DNA of 64,000 bases from Panonychus citri (GCF_014898815.1 NW_026515521.1:372001-436000); one strand, 5' to 3'; shown: positions 12,091 to 25,273, counted from the first letter of the stretch. Notes: generated by a model not told the origin, from the sequence alone. Numbers and translations: made by a program.

Positions 12091-13396
12091 TCAAATCACA
12101 TAATAATTTTTATTAGGAGCATCAGGAACAACCGAAAACAAAGAATCTGGTACAAAACGGTTGTCAGTGGTTGATGATAATGACGATGATGTTGTTAGAA
12201 ATAAACTCTGTTCGAGTCTTGAATTAGAAGGATCTTCTTCTCTACTTACTGCATTTTCCTCTACTTGATCATTAAGGTTAAGGACTTTACGAACAATTGA
12301 CATGTGATCAACGGGAGCATACTGGCTGGAATTATCTTGAGCCACTGAGAATGCTGATGATGACCCTGAAAAACTATTCTGGCAGGTATCCTCGTTGACA
12401 GTACCATTAATGGCTGATGAAGATGACTGTAGAGCACTGTAATCAAAGTTATCATAAATTTTGTCACCAGTTTGAACATCTGGAACAGGAGCACACAGCG
12501 AAGCAGGTTCAAAATCACTGACGATTTCATTGATGGCTGATGAAGATGACTGTGAATCACGATAATTGAAGTTGTCCTCAATAATGTCATCGGTGGAACT
12601 TCTAGTTTTTAGGGCTGAATTTTCTTGATAGATGGTGCTGTTTGTTGCCGATGATTGATGACTGCTAGTGACAATATCGGTCAAGTTTGGAAACACAACT
12701 TCATAATCACCTCTGTACAAAGAGTAATAAGAAGAGACTGCAGACTACAAAAAAACAGGAAAATTAGTTCACACCGATGAACCAGGTGGAGCTCAAGTGA
12801 ATAGCAAAAACTGCAGCAAGTCAATGGAGATTTAATTAATCAATTTTCTAATTAATTATTATTCTAATGATTATTTTTATGATTTTTTTGGTGGAATTGA
12901 TACTGAGCTTACTTCTTTACGATTATTAAGTCGAAAATTAGTTATGAAATCGCATACCTAAAGCGTTCGACTCATCAGGACGAAACATCGCTTTGGCCTG
13001 TGGTGTGATATTTCTAGTCTGTAAAAGTATAATTTTCTGAGCGCGTAAGTAGTCCTTATACAATTTCATTCCTAAAAAGTCTACCAGTGCTGAGAAAAAG
13101 TGATCTAAAATTTCAACTTTGAACGCGATTTGCTCGAAAACTAACCATCAGATCACAATGAAATTTTTGATTAACGAGTTCTATCTTATGTCCCTACAAA
13201 ACCACAAAGTTTCGATTCTTAACTCAAAAGTCCATTTTCTCAACGTATTGACCGTTCTTACTATTGACTTGTGTCTCCACCTGGTTGATCGGTGTGAACT
13301 AATTTTTTCGTAAGAGGTATCAACTGCTCTCTCTTGCTATTACTCTTTGCCTCTGTAAGTAAAAGTTTGTTGTAAATTGTTTTGGGTTTCAGACAT
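12091..13396 (-). pseudogene. Serine-rich gene, copy A, split by a MITE
   Basis: The ATG is at 13396-13394 and the N-terminus reads MSETQNNLQQTFTYR. After 15 codons the hAT MITE (12718-13350) interrupts; coding resumes at 12717 with GDYEVVFPNLTDIVTSSHQ. Two imperfect internal repeats of about 33 residues share the core QSSSSAIN. The rest is Ser/Asp/Asn-rich and looks disordered. The frame stops at 12091, where element DNA replaces the original downstream sequence: at 17.6 kb the same gene continues past PDAPNKNY for hundreds of codons. The family is not recognised. It could belong to a large DNA transposon, since it travels with mobile DNA in three places. Confidence 0.55.
12718..13350. mobile_element. 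hAT-type MITE, 633 bp, 8-bp target duplication
   Basis: The ends are perfect inverted 12-mers, CAAAGAGTAATA, and similarity continues inward for about 90 bp on each side (for example TTAGTTCACACCGAT in both arms). The flanks are an exact 8-bp direct repeat, CCTCTGTA (12710-12717 and 13351-13358), the size made by hAT transposases. The interior has no transposase, so the element is non-autonomous. Unit B has an unfilled, slightly diverged target at 16071-16082, so insertion followed the duplication. Confidence 0.85.
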
Positions 13397-13685
13397 TGTA
13401 AAATATAACTTTGTTAATAGAACTCAAATATTTTTGATAACTTCGTTGGTCGAATTTCTTATACCCGGAAGAGCTTTCTCGCTCTTCTTTTTAACCATAG
13501 TTTTGGTGGGAGCAGAGACAACAGCTCCTTTACTTTAAATTAGATTCAATGATAATTAATTATCTGTCAGAGTGATGCATTGAATTTTATTACAATGTAA
13601 TAATAGAACGTGCGGCATCGTTATTTTCATTAGCTATTTCATTAGCTTTTTTAAGCTATTTTTACCAATGATTTTGCGATTTTTC

Positions 13686-13916
13686 AGTAGATGGTACCGA
13701 TGTAGAATCAAACCATTAACTGGTGATAATATTCCTAGAACCTTTGAAGACTTGAAAATTAAATTGGTTTCAGATCTAACTCCTTCAGGTTACCGAGTTT
13801 ATACTGAATATAACGGTGATGATGATGAAGCAAAAATTTCCAGTTCAATAATTTCCAACCTATTGCAAGAAAAGAATCAAATGCTTATTATTCAAAACTC
13901 CTGTAATTTGGGGTAG
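13686..13916 (+). pseudogene. gag remnant, copy B (5' truncated)
   Basis: This repeats codons from SRWYRCRIKPLTGDN onward with two or three substitutions against copy A. The gag N-terminus is missing because the duplication began inside the gene. The ATG 18 bp upstream is fortuitous. Confidence 0.7.
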
Positions 13917-14845
13917 ATGAATAATCGAAACTTTCTTCTTTCTTTTCTTTCTTTTACAATTAGGATGGAAGACGATTGGAATAACATAAACGCTCCTCCA
14001 AATCCAAAGCTACTCGCTTTTTAGAAGAGTATGGAAAATTTAAAAATAAAATCAAAAAACAATTATTCAACAACTAAACAACTTACGAATCAGAATGCAA
14101 ATCAATTCAGATTAATTTTGACAGCATCAATATTCAGAAAGTGCTACTTGATCCTCTCAATTTTTGCGTCAAAATATACAAATTATTATAATCACGTCTG
14201 GAGACCAGAATTAGTGTCATCCGAATATGAATAAGTGGTACACCCAAGGAAATGAACAAATTCACAAAACTAACGGTAACAGCAAAACATCCAGATAAAT
14301 TAGAGATCGCTCATCACAACTTGGTTAAATACACAAAAAATTTCATTCTTCATTGAACACTTCGATCTTCAGGACCTTTGGCCAGGTAAACAACCCATAG
14401 GATTAGTCTCCCTGGACAAATTCTTATTCCACAATCATCAAAAACTTCGACGAGAAGATACATCACATGTCACAATGGGCCATTCACCAGAAAGAGACGC
14501 TCGTGTCACCCTTAAGGTGTACCTGCAATTATTGAAACTAAAAAAAATAATATCACTATTCCTTCAGCTGAAATCGTAAGAGAAATGGTTAAAAATGAAC
14601 AGACGATACAACAACGGCTTGAACATGAGCAGTTAAAACCATCATTTGAAATAATCTACATTTTATAATTATTCACTTGATAATATTTAATAAATTTTTT
14701 ACTTTGTAAATAATGTCCGGTGATGGACTATTTTATATATATTGATTAATTTCTTAATAATTGTAAATCAACGAGGACGTTGATTCTTTTGTATGTACCC
14801 CTAAGAACTGTAACAAAACCAGTTACACGACCAGTCTCTTTGTTA

Positions 14846-14877
14846 AACCAGGTACCACTATCACATGGTACCTGGTT
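14846..14877. repeat. Perfect 12-bp stem hairpin, copy 3
   Basis: Same arms as 11794-11825; loop CTATCACA. Confidence 0.9.
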
Positions 14878-15604
14878 ATTCTTATTGTTACTAGTCAAGG
14901 CCATTGCTAGTTCATAGGTAGTGTTCTAGAATATAGCCATATTCTGTTGTACAGGGTGTTTTTTATCCGCTACGGCTATTACACCGAATATCTCCAGAAC
15001 TAAAAGTCATATGAATATCAGACTTGACTAGAGGACTGAACAAAATTGTAACGCTCGACCCTACTATTTTCAAGGTCATTGAGGTCATTTAACGAAGGTA
15101 GCGTTTAAAGGTCATTCTAATAATTTTTTTTTAGGTCGTCGTGTGAAAGAACAAATCAAATCACACCTCAGATTTTATTTTGAAGTGTCTGTGATGAACG
15201 GATTAGAAGATAGGCACGTTTCAATCTGATAAACACTTTAAGAGCCAAGTTAATAACTGAAGTTTGTATCTCGGCTGTCTTTTGTTGAAATATCATTAAA
15301 CTTGAGTCTCTACAGTCCCGGTATCTTGTATCTGATGAGAAATCATAGCTAAGCATAAGATATCACATCGAGGTGGCTTTTTAGAGGTCGACGCATGGGT
15401 AAGTGATTAAAATGGTGTATTTGATATTTTGTTTTCCTTTTAGAAACCTATTATTTTTTTCGCGTCAAATCAATTTTGATCCGTATTCAAAACATGCCAT
15501 TGGAATCAAAAATTAAATCAAGAGTGAGAAAAGTGACTAATGAGGTACTTGGGCGACTTTGTGATTTTCTCTTTAATTGACACCTCTTTGCTGGTTGCTA
15601 AATT

Positions 15605-15722
15605 GCTAAATCTGCTTTTATTTGGTAGGCATGAACTTGAATTGGTTCCTCATTTCCTCTCTGAATGAGTCGCGTGGTATTACCAATCTTCTGAATGACT
15701 TTGAATGGTCCTTCGTACGGAA
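15605..15722 (-). pseudogene. Ty3/gypsy integrase C-terminal (GPF) fragment
   Basis: The minus strand reads YEGPFKVIQKIGNTTRLIQ and then NEEPIQVHAYQIK, the GPY/F module found at the end of Ty3/gypsy integrases (compare FKGPYRIIKRMGDVNYTV in the complete element at 57.1 kb). It is out of frame with and fused to the serine-rich gene of unit B. It comes from a third, otherwise unseen element. Confidence 0.7.
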
Positions 15723-16119
15723 TAGATGACCCTGAAAAACTATTCTGGGAGGTATCCTCGTTGACAGTACCATTAATGGCTGATGAAGATGACTGTAGAG
15801 CACTGTAATCAAAGTTATCATAAATTTTGTCACCAGTTTGAACATCTGGAACAGGAGCACACAGCCAGAAACAGGTTCAAAATCACTGACGATTTCATTG
15901 ATGGCTGATGAAGATGACTGTGAATCGATAATCAAGTTGTCTCAATAATGTCATCAGTGGAACTTCAAGTTTTAGCGCTGAATTTTCTTGATAGATGGTG
16001 CTGTTTGTTGCCGAAGATTGATGACTGCTAGTGACAATATCGATCAAGTTTGGAAACACAACTTCATAATCATCTCTGTAAGTAAAAGTTTGTTGTAAAT
16101 TGTTTTGGGTTTCAGACAT
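15723..16119 (-). pseudogene. Serine-rich gene, copy B (N-terminal half)
   Basis: It starts with the same MSETQNNLQQTFTYR and runs without the MITE to about 15,960, where small deletions shift the frame relative to copy A. It is cut at 15722 by the integrase fragment. It shows the pre-insertion state of the gene. Confidence 0.65.
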
Positions 16120-16477
16120 TGTAAAATATAACTTTGTTAATAGAACTCAAATATTTTGATAACTTCGTTGGTCAATTTCTTATACCCGGAAGGCTTTCTC
16201 ATCTTCTTTTTAATATAGTTTTGGTGGGAGCAGAGACAACAGCTCCTTTTACTTTAAATTAGATTCAATGATAATTAATTATCTGTCAAGAGTGATGCAT
16301 TGAATTTTATTACAATGTAATAATAGAACGTGCGGCATCGTTATTTTCATTAGCTTTTTTAAGCTATTTTTACCAATGATTTTGCGATTTTTCAGCGACT
16401 AAGAGTCAGAGAGGCACGAGTGAATGAGTGATACAATGTGACCAATGAGTGGTATGAGTTTGAGGAATACTCAATCG

Positions 16478-17835
16478 TCATATCAAAAGATCAAGGTCAT
16501 TCAGGTCATCGGTAAAATAACACGTTTCAAGGTCATCTGAAGGTGATACTTTTATTCTCCACTCATGCTTACGCATTGCATTTGTTTCAATTGCGAGTTT
16601 CATTTTGGCAAGATTCGCCAAGTATTCATTTATATTTAGGGAACAGGAAAACAACTTTTTGTACTCTGATACAGTTTTATATAAAGTTACCAGTTGATAT
16701 AAACGGGTCTCGCCATATGCAAATTTCAGCTTTTTGATGTAAACCAGCCAGTTTATTTTGTTTTGCCATTTCTTGAACTTGTACAGCAATCTTGCCGTAA
16801 AAGTGAAGGCAGCGTATATTTTTAGCTGAATTTTGTTTGAACTGTTGATTCAATTTGTTCAGTTCTCGCTGTGCGTCTTTGACGCTATCCACCCGTCCAT
16901 TTATTTTAACATGCCTATAATCAATGCCCATCATGTTTGGCTCAACAAATCTATCCTAGAAAAAATTGTAAACTTCGTACTGAGTAGGCGAATTTTTCAC
17001 TTTACTCTTTATTTTCTCTGAGAATGGATTTTCATATGGCGTTTGTATTTCTGGAAATTTTTTAAAATTGGCGAAAGTCCAACTTGCATGTTTATAAATA
17101 CTTTGCAGTAATGTAAGCGAGCTTACATGAGGAACATCTGCAATTATTCGTGTAAACATTTCTGAAATGTCTGCACGCATTGATTTCGCAATCTTATGTT
17201 TTGGCGCACATACAGACTCGTCATCATCAGAGTCTGATGATTCTTCTCATTCTACTTCATGATTGCAATTTTCAGAAAAATGAGACCTCTTATGTGTTAA
17301 TTTATTAGTTTCGGGTTCAAGTAAATTAGTTTGAGGACTTGTTAGACTCCACCCATCATCTCGATAGGTTACAATATAATTATCCGAAGACGTTCCAGGA
17401 TAAGTTTCAATGATTGTTGTACAGAAATTTTTTTCCTTAAGAATTGAATTGTTATTTGAGTCCAAAGTAGATATATTGTGTTGGACAAGGGATCGGTTAT
17501 TGGAGACACGGAATTCCTATATCATCAGAATTAATGGATAACTGTAATTTTGTTGATTCAACTAATTGGCAATTTGTTGGTTGACAAACATTATCAATAT
17601 TATTTGCATGTGACTCCCCTTTGTCTAAATAATTTTTATTAGGAGCATCAGGAACAACCGAAAACAAAGAATCTGGTACAAAACGGTTGTCAGTGGTTGA
17701 TGATAATGACGATGATGTTGTTGAAAATAAACTCTGTTCGAGTCTTGAATTAGAAGGATCTTCTTCACTACTTACTGCATTTTCCTCTACTTGATCATTA
17801 AGGTTAGCTCCGAAATGATAACATACTGTGTGGAC
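16478..17835 (-). pseudogene. Serine-rich gene, copy C (C-terminal half), degenerate
   Basis: From 17818 the minus strand matches copy A (NLNDQVEENAV to VPDAPNKNY), then continues where copy A stops. Reading through a frameshift near 17,520, a TGA near 17,244, a stop plus frameshift near 16,950 and a further shift near 16,690, a coherent protein of more than 400 codons can be followed: acidic SSDSDDDESVCAPKHK, then MRADISEMFTRIIADV, TPYENPFSEKIKSKVK, DAQRELNKLNQQFKQ and NINEYLANLAKMKLAIE. The lower part is helical, with no motif I can name. Upstream of 17818 the sequence is unrelated to copies A and B. Confidence 0.5.
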
Positions 17836-17886
17836 ATTGTTAAGAACCCAACTGAACTTAAACTGCCACAAATAAATGTCCTTCAA

Positions 17887-20800
17887 ATAAAAAGTATTTG
17901 CGTGAATATTTGAAGCTTCTATGATATATTATTCAAAATTTATAGCTCATCGAAGTCTATGAGGCTCTTAGCGATTCCTCGTAAACCACTTTTGCAAATC
18001 AATCTTAAACTCGTAGGCTTAAAGAAGATACATAAGCAATGATTTTTGGTTAGTAAAATAGGTTCTTAACAATATCCGCATTATTCCTTACATTATAATG
18101 TACTTTTTCCCAACACTTTTGCTCTTAGCTTTACATCTTTTAAATGAGAGAACGATACTCATCAAGATCTCTGGGTTAACTGTATCTCTCATTGATTATA
18201 TTTAATTGCTTGAAGTACTCAAAAAGTGGTGTCAAATGCAAAGTCTTTAGCCGTATATTATCATAGTCCAGATATCAAGAAACTGGTTAAAACTGAAATT
18301 TCATCATCTTTAAGAAGTGCTTTCTGGTTCGAACTGTCAAACAGTTCTGAAAACTGGAAGTGAGAGCACTAGTCCCTTTTTTAACTGTTAACTTTCATAT
18401 CATTAGCAAAAGACTAATTGAACATTCATTCACCATCAGATCACCATGATCTTCATAGAGATATTAATCACCACTATGAACTATTCGATATTGAGTAAAA
18501 ATTCAGAATGATAATCATATTAATAATCTAAGTTTGTGTTCAGTTGAGCAATTTTCATTCTCATCTTCATCAACCTTGTAATAAATGAATTTCTAGAGCC
18601 TCACTCCAGTTTCTAGTTCATCTCCATGATATTCAACATTATTCAGCATTCCGTCTATCTGTCTCATAATAACTCAAAGTCACTCATGAATCTCAACATT
18701 CTATCAAAAATTTCCTCCATCTTTTTTTCTCTCATAACTTCATCAATCCTTCTTCTTCCAACATCACCACCAAGAGTGACTAATTATTTCTCTGAATGTT
18801 TTATAACATGAATTTAAATATAAATACAAAGACAAATTCACTGGGAGGAGTAAGTTTACTCACCCATTCATAGAAAACTATTTGCATATCAAAGAGATGA
18901 GGAAAATAATATTATAATAAGATATCAACAGCGGACAAGAAGATGAGGTAGGAAAAAAATCTCAAGCAAGAGTTATCAACTCAATTTCAATTCAAGAAGC
19001 TGATATATGAAAACATTGTTCAGAAAAGTTCAATAGTATCATGGTAATAGTAATGGGATTGGGTGAAAAACATTTCTCTGATTCTTTGGTATTGAATTAA
19101 GACCTATTATTATTGCTCTGATGATGATTAAATCTTTCATCATCATTATCTGTTAATCAGACTTTGATTCAATTTAATAACATTATAACCATAGAGACAT
19201 AATCTTTTATTGTTGTTATTTGTATTAAATATCATCGACCTCGAATTTGTAGATAAAGAATAGAACATTACAACTTTTCGAATCATCTTTCTTCATTCTT
19301 TATTCGCTAATCTTATCATCTTTATCTCTTCATCTTCATCAGCATCATCATCGTTTTCTCTTTCTTTGTCTGTGTCTAAGTTTTTTTGCTTCGATTCTTT
19401 TTCCATGTAACTTTTTCTCTTCTAATTTCAGAACTTTTTGTTTGTTCTCTTCTTTCTTTGTCTCTTTCCATTGTTCTTGAAACAATTTGCCTCCTCTGGT
19501 GGGTGGTAAGAGGGTGGAAAGTGTGTGCCTATTATCACACTATCAGGTGAAATTGAATTTCCATCAAATGTAATTACTTAGCATGTAAACTCATTTACTC
19601 CTACTCGATGAATAGAGTTTAAAAATTGTTCGATAAAAAGAAAAGTTCTAATGATGATGATGGAGAAGATTAAAAGAGGATTAGGTGATAATTTGTGTCT
19701 CTTGTTTTTTTCATACTAATTTTTGCTTTTTCTACCTTTAAGTTTTCCACTCCCAATTTTCCTCCATGATGGTAATTCTGCTTTTCTTGTCTTTCTCTTT
19801 GGAGATTGAATAATGATGAAAGCAATTTGAATCATGAACTTAACATGAAATTTAAGCTCAAATTTACAAGTTCATGTTTCATTTTGAGTCTTGTTTTTTA
19901 TGTTCATCTTGGTGACAAAATTGTATCATGAAAAAAAGTTTACTCTGTAATTATGAGCTGTTATCATGTGACATGAACTTAATCTATGAGAATCAGAGTC
20001 AATAATGAAGACAGAACTTTTTAGTTGACACTCGAGGTAAACTGAAAAAACTTTGCTTTTCAAATAATTATATGGTTGAGTTGAATTCATATCTTGATTC
20101 AAAATGAAACCATGAGACATGATGATGATTATGAGGTAGAGTAAAATCAGGAACAAAAAAAAATCTTACTAAAAAAGTCTTTGGTTTTTGCTGTGTAACA
20201 AGTTCAGGAAATTGGATTGAATTTGTAAGAAGGTGTATTAAGAAAAAGCCTTGAGGGTATTTGAATTGATTGTATCCTAATATGTTAGAGTAGATTGATA
20301 ATTCATAGAAACCTTATCAGTATTGTAGATGGTAGGAGGATGGAGGTTGATAAAGGTGGAAGATGATGAAAAACTGACCCTCTGGTCTTCAAATCCAATT
20401 TCAACTTAAGTGAAACCATGTAAAGGTAGTGAGCTTTGTCTCCCTCTCTTTCTGTGATAATATTGATCAAGAAATAAGTAAATAAGGAATGAGGAAGAGG
20501 AAGAAGATGATGAATAAGATGAAGGCTGAAGGTAGACAAAAAAAGTTTTCGAAGGTAGAAAGAAAAGCAAAGGGAGTGAGTATTTAAGTGAAAGTTCATT
20601 TCAAAGGTTAGCAGGAAAAGGTTCAAGTCCCAGAGTCAAAAAGTAAGTATCTTCATCTTCACCTTTATCACCATCATCATCTTTATCTTTCTTCATTACA
20701 TGATCTTTTTTCAATTCAGTCTGAATGTGACTCTTATTTGAAGAGGAGGAAATTAAGGTTTTCGCCTTTTTTTCTTGATCAACTTACTTGGACATTGCTG

Positions 20801-23800
20801 GACCTTGGAAAATGTGACTTCCCTTTTTACTTTGTCTTCTTTTTCATCCTCTTCTCTTATTCCCTATCAACCTTTATTATTACATCTTATTTCTGGATAA
20901 ATATATTTGGACTCCTCGTGTGTTACTTGTGATAATGAAACTTTTAGCTCTCTCTCTCATTTCTCCTCCTCCTCTTGAATAATTGAACTAAATCCACTCT
21001 CTCTGAAGTCTCATGGAATCTCAATGTATCATCATCATATGAAATAGATTCAAGTATTGAATATAATCATGGGAGTGTTTTCTATGGCAAAGTAAAGTTC
21101 AATGTCACTGAATAATATCCAATGAGTAAAAGTATTCAGGAAACTAATACAATAGATAACAGCAACTCTTTTTGTCATCTCCATCTTCATCACCATTATC
21201 ATCTTTTGCTTTTCCTTTATCATCTCCATCCAATCTTTGGTATACTATCACAGAGAATAACTTTTAACAATGACAAATGAACAAATTACCTTAATCATAT
21301 GTGTAGGTTGTTGTCGGTGAATTTAAATGAATGACAAACCCTCTAATGAGTGGAGCCAATTGCTTTTTCCAATATAATCGTTTTCATGTCAACAGTTTAC
21401 AACAATCAAATCAAATTCTTGACAGTTGAGGTTTCATATTGTTATCGCCATGAAACTCATTGAAAAGTCTTCACAATTTACATTCACCTCAAGAAGGAAA
21501 CGGATAAAAATCATTGAGCATCGAAACTCTAACAAAAAGAATCGAAGATTTCAAACAAAAATCAATTGGATGAATACAATTAAGCACTAATTGCTGATAA
21601 TTATCTCTTTGATTAACATGAGAGTTAATGAAAGGATAAAAAGGAGAGCAAAACCTCAGAGTGATAGAGAAACTATTTAATTTTATTTCTCTCTTTCTAT
21701 CTCTTTGAAGATTCTTGATGATGAGGATGAGAGAGTATCATGGATAAGCCATAGGAAAAATCCATTTGTCAGGGAAGAAAATAATCTCTGTAATGTAAAG
21801 GAAGATGAATCCTTCTTAATGGCTCATTCTCATCATCATTATACTCACTCAGAATCTCTGATGATATTATCTAGAACATCTTCTCTAATAGAATGACCAT
21901 CGATGGTCATCTTGGATGATTATCTTGTTCCCTTTTAATATAATAATAACAAACATTGTCATTTCCCTATCAACTTCATCTTTATCATCTTCATGATTGA
22001 AACATTCTCAGTTGACAAGTAACATTCATCCCTCTTAATCCAATCTCTCAACACTTTCATAGTTATCATCATGTCATCTTTTTCATTTTTATCTTCATCT
22101 CTTTGTCTCTTTCTCTATCTACAGGTAAATCTCGGACTCGAATCAAAGCTAAAATCATATCAATTTTTATTCAATATGAAAAAAATATACAATAGGTAGT
22201 CAAGCGATCGAAAGCTGGTCAAAAGGAATATTTTACTTTGATGACAATTCTGACAATTGATGTTGTTTATTTCAATTGATTGTTTTTCTCCCTTATGTTC
22301 ACTATTCTGACGATGGTAAAGAAAATATTATATATGATTAATGATAATTCATTAGCATGAGTTGATGATTGTTCTTGGTCACTTTCATTTGATTATCTTG
22401 TTTAAATCATACTTGACTTCCTATTTCCTTTTCCTCTTGGTGAAATTTATTCAATCGCAAGTTTATATATAAATGATAATCATTTAGATAACAAAGTCTC
22501 TTATGATCTTGACCCTCATCAGTGTAATGACCATAACTTTTATCTTAAGATTTGGTCACTCACCTTTTCCACTTTCCCTAAATTGTTATCATTATCATTC
22601 AGTTAAATGTACCTTGTTACTTTCAGTATTCAACTAATGAAAGGTCAAGATTATCATGGTCATTGCTTGACCATAGTAGCATCTTAGTATTCACTTGATA
22701 TTATTTAAGGGAAAAATTCAGTCTCTCACTCATGAAATATTGGTAACAACAATCAACGATATTGCAACTTAATGAGAAATGTTGATGAATAAATCAAATG
22801 GACATTATATTCATAGTAATAGAATCAGTGAACTGACCATATCAACAATCATCTTAAATGACCAGTTAATCTGATTGTTAAAAGAAAACAAAAGAAAACT
22901 TATTTTTTTACCAAAAAGAAAATATTTTAATCTTTGAAATTGAATTTCATTCATCGTTTTATGTTATTGTTATCACGTATCGAGATCAGGTAAAGGTCAG
23001 TTTTTGTTCAGCCAAAGTGTTTCAATCCACTCAGTGACCTCTTATCCTATTCCTCCTTTAATCAATTTTTGATGATATTACATGTGACTAACCACCGACC
23101 ATGATTTTTACTCTGATACATCAGGATAATTGGAACAGCATGAAAATGATTCCAAGTGATTTCTGAAAACCATCAAGTGAGATAACAAAAAAAAAGAAAA
23201 GAATTGAGAAAACAATCTTGATAATAATAAAGTCTCAATTTAATACATGGTGATTCTGGTTTGCTGTTCAAATGATTTGTACACTTGACTTGATATTTAC
23301 AATTTTCATTAACATGATGATAATGATCAGCTTGATTATTCTGAACACTTGGAATCATCATGAAGAAAAAGTTCAATTCGATTTCTTTTTTTACCTCGAC
23401 TCCATTTCTTCTTGTTTATCTTTACTCTTTTCTCTCGGCTCACTCTCATCATTTCCTATCATTGTCTTCAGCATCTTCTCCTCCATTGAATAGATCATCA
23501 TCACCATGTTGATGTTCATTCCTAAACAGAATTTTCGATAACAAAGAATGAAGAGAAATCCCTTTGAGCGAAAGAGAAGAAAAAACTTTTCTTCTCTTAC
23601 CTTATCATCTATTAAGGCAATTCTCAATTCCTTCTTATATCATATTCTGTTTTTTTTTTCGTCATCACAGAATCATCATTATCTTCATCTTTCTCTTTTT
23701 CCATCATTATCTTCATTTTCGAGTATAAAAAAAGTACATTACCTCAAAAAAGAACAGTTAGTTTTTTCTTTCTCCTTCTATGCTTTTTCCTCTGCCTAGT

Positions 23801-24652
23801 TATCATTTTATCACTGAATAAATTTCAACAGAATCGACTGATGATACCAACATGTCTCTTATCGCCCTCATGGTGAAGATTCTGGTTCTTGAATGATGAA
23901 CATGAGATCATGGTGACGATAAGATAATGATGACAGTGAATCGAAGCCAAAACAAGATACTCACTTGGGATGAACTTTTCACTCTCATCATCCCCAGCAT
24001 TATTATGATAAAACTAATAAAATAATGATGATAGATAAAATATCTTTACTTGATAATCATCATTATTATCATAATAATCATCAGTTGCCTCCTGGTGAAT
24101 GTATCAGTTATTATCTAAAGGCAGGATGCATTTGAGAATTGATATTAATTTTGAAAAATATTATCTCCAACATGATCATGTTGGTAAATATAACAACTGA
24201 TTTTGAACAGAATTCAAATAATGACAAGATATCATTTCAATGGTTTCCATCAAAATGTAACATAAATCAATTGCATTGAAATATTTTGCCTGATTTATTA
24301 TTATCATGACTGTTCATGGTGAATATCAGTTCATTGAATTTCATATGAAAACTATCAAATTTTGCAGAAACTAAAGGTGAAAATTGTAATTTAAATACTG
24401 AATAATCAATAATGAAATCAACCTATTATCATGAGAGTAAAATATTACAATGAAAGCCTCATGAACAAACAAAGAGACTTTGAAACTTTTCTTTCTCAGG
24501 TAATATTAGAACTTTCTCCCTCTCGAATTAACATCAAATTGTCACAATTTAAATAAACTCTCAAACTGTTACATGCTACTCATGAGAATAGAGCTTAAAA
24601 CTCATGTTACAAAATCTAAACTATTTGTTTTTCTGTATTCCATTCACTTCTA
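17887..24652. other. Gene-free AT-rich region
   Basis: Open frames here (for example 18626-18811, 20303-20626, 23391-23799) are made of CATCATC, TCTTTT and TTC runs and lack splice sites and conserved pattern. A perfect 18-bp palindrome, ATGACCATCGATGGTCAT, lies at 21893-21910, and another, CCAACATGATCATGTTGG, at 24167-24184. The octamer core TCATGA recurs often. Confidence 0.55.
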
Positions 24653-25273
24653 ATAAGGTAGTGCAACTGAAATACATAAATTAAATTGTTGATTATTTGT
24701 CAACCGAGAGCTTTAATTATTGAAATTGATACAATAGTAGATCAGATTTGAGATTCTAATGACATCAATTATAAAAATACAACAATTAACAAAATCAATC
24801 AAATATTTTTTAACTAATTGTTGAAAATAAATTAACTTTTATAGCTCCCTCTATGGGTAAAACAATGTTAAGCACTTAACAGAAACATTATCGACGGATT
24901 TATCATTATCTAATTGTTTCTTTAAATTAAATAATTAGAACTAATCAAGTTAACCAATATTTTCATACCATATAGTAGATTAGAAAGGACTTTAATTTCG
25001 TATTAAAAAATTTGTAAAATTTTCAAAGAAAAAACTTTTGTATTTAAATTTAGCAAAAACCAGATTTTCAATATGAATTTGACAATTTAAGTTTGATAAA
25101 TTGATTTAAATGCTAATAATTTTAAGTCTTTTTTTAATTAATATTTTTTTAGTGTCATTAGAATCCTCAAAAATTTTTCTATCTTTGGTGTCGATTTCAA
25201 TAATTAAAACTCTCTGATTGATGAACAATCAACAATTAAAATTATGTGTCAATTTTCAGTTGCACTACCTTAT
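24653..25273. mobile_element. Mariner-like MITE, 621 bp, TA target duplication
   Basis: The ends are exact inverted repeats ATAAGGTAGTGCAACTGAAA, flanked on both sides by TA (24651-24652 and 25274-25275), as expected for Tc1/mariner insertions. A looser match continues inward (AATTGTTGATT). The interior is very AT-rich with no ORF. Confidence 0.7.

Larger units (their letters stand above)
10633..13687. repeat. Tandem duplication, unit A (3,055 bp)
   Basis: Unit A holds the gag-derived block, the hairpin repeat, the serine-rich minus-strand gene (split by an hAT MITE) and its upstream region ending TTTTCAG. It abuts unit B directly; the junction shares only AG with either parent end. The gag decay is the same in both units, so decay preceded duplication. 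Confidence 0.85.
13688..16395. repeat. Tandem duplication, unit B (2,708 bp)
   Basis: Unit B repeats unit A without the MITE. A block of about 550 bp (15169-15720) replaces about 260 bp of unit A; these two changes account for the length difference. It ends TTTTCAG at 16395, like unit A at 13687, then enters unique DNA. Confidence 0.85.

Noticed and set aside
20303..20626. 107-codon minus-strand frame with a signal-like N-terminus
   Set aside because: Built from CTTTTCTTT and CCTCTTCC low-complexity runs; no conserved motif.
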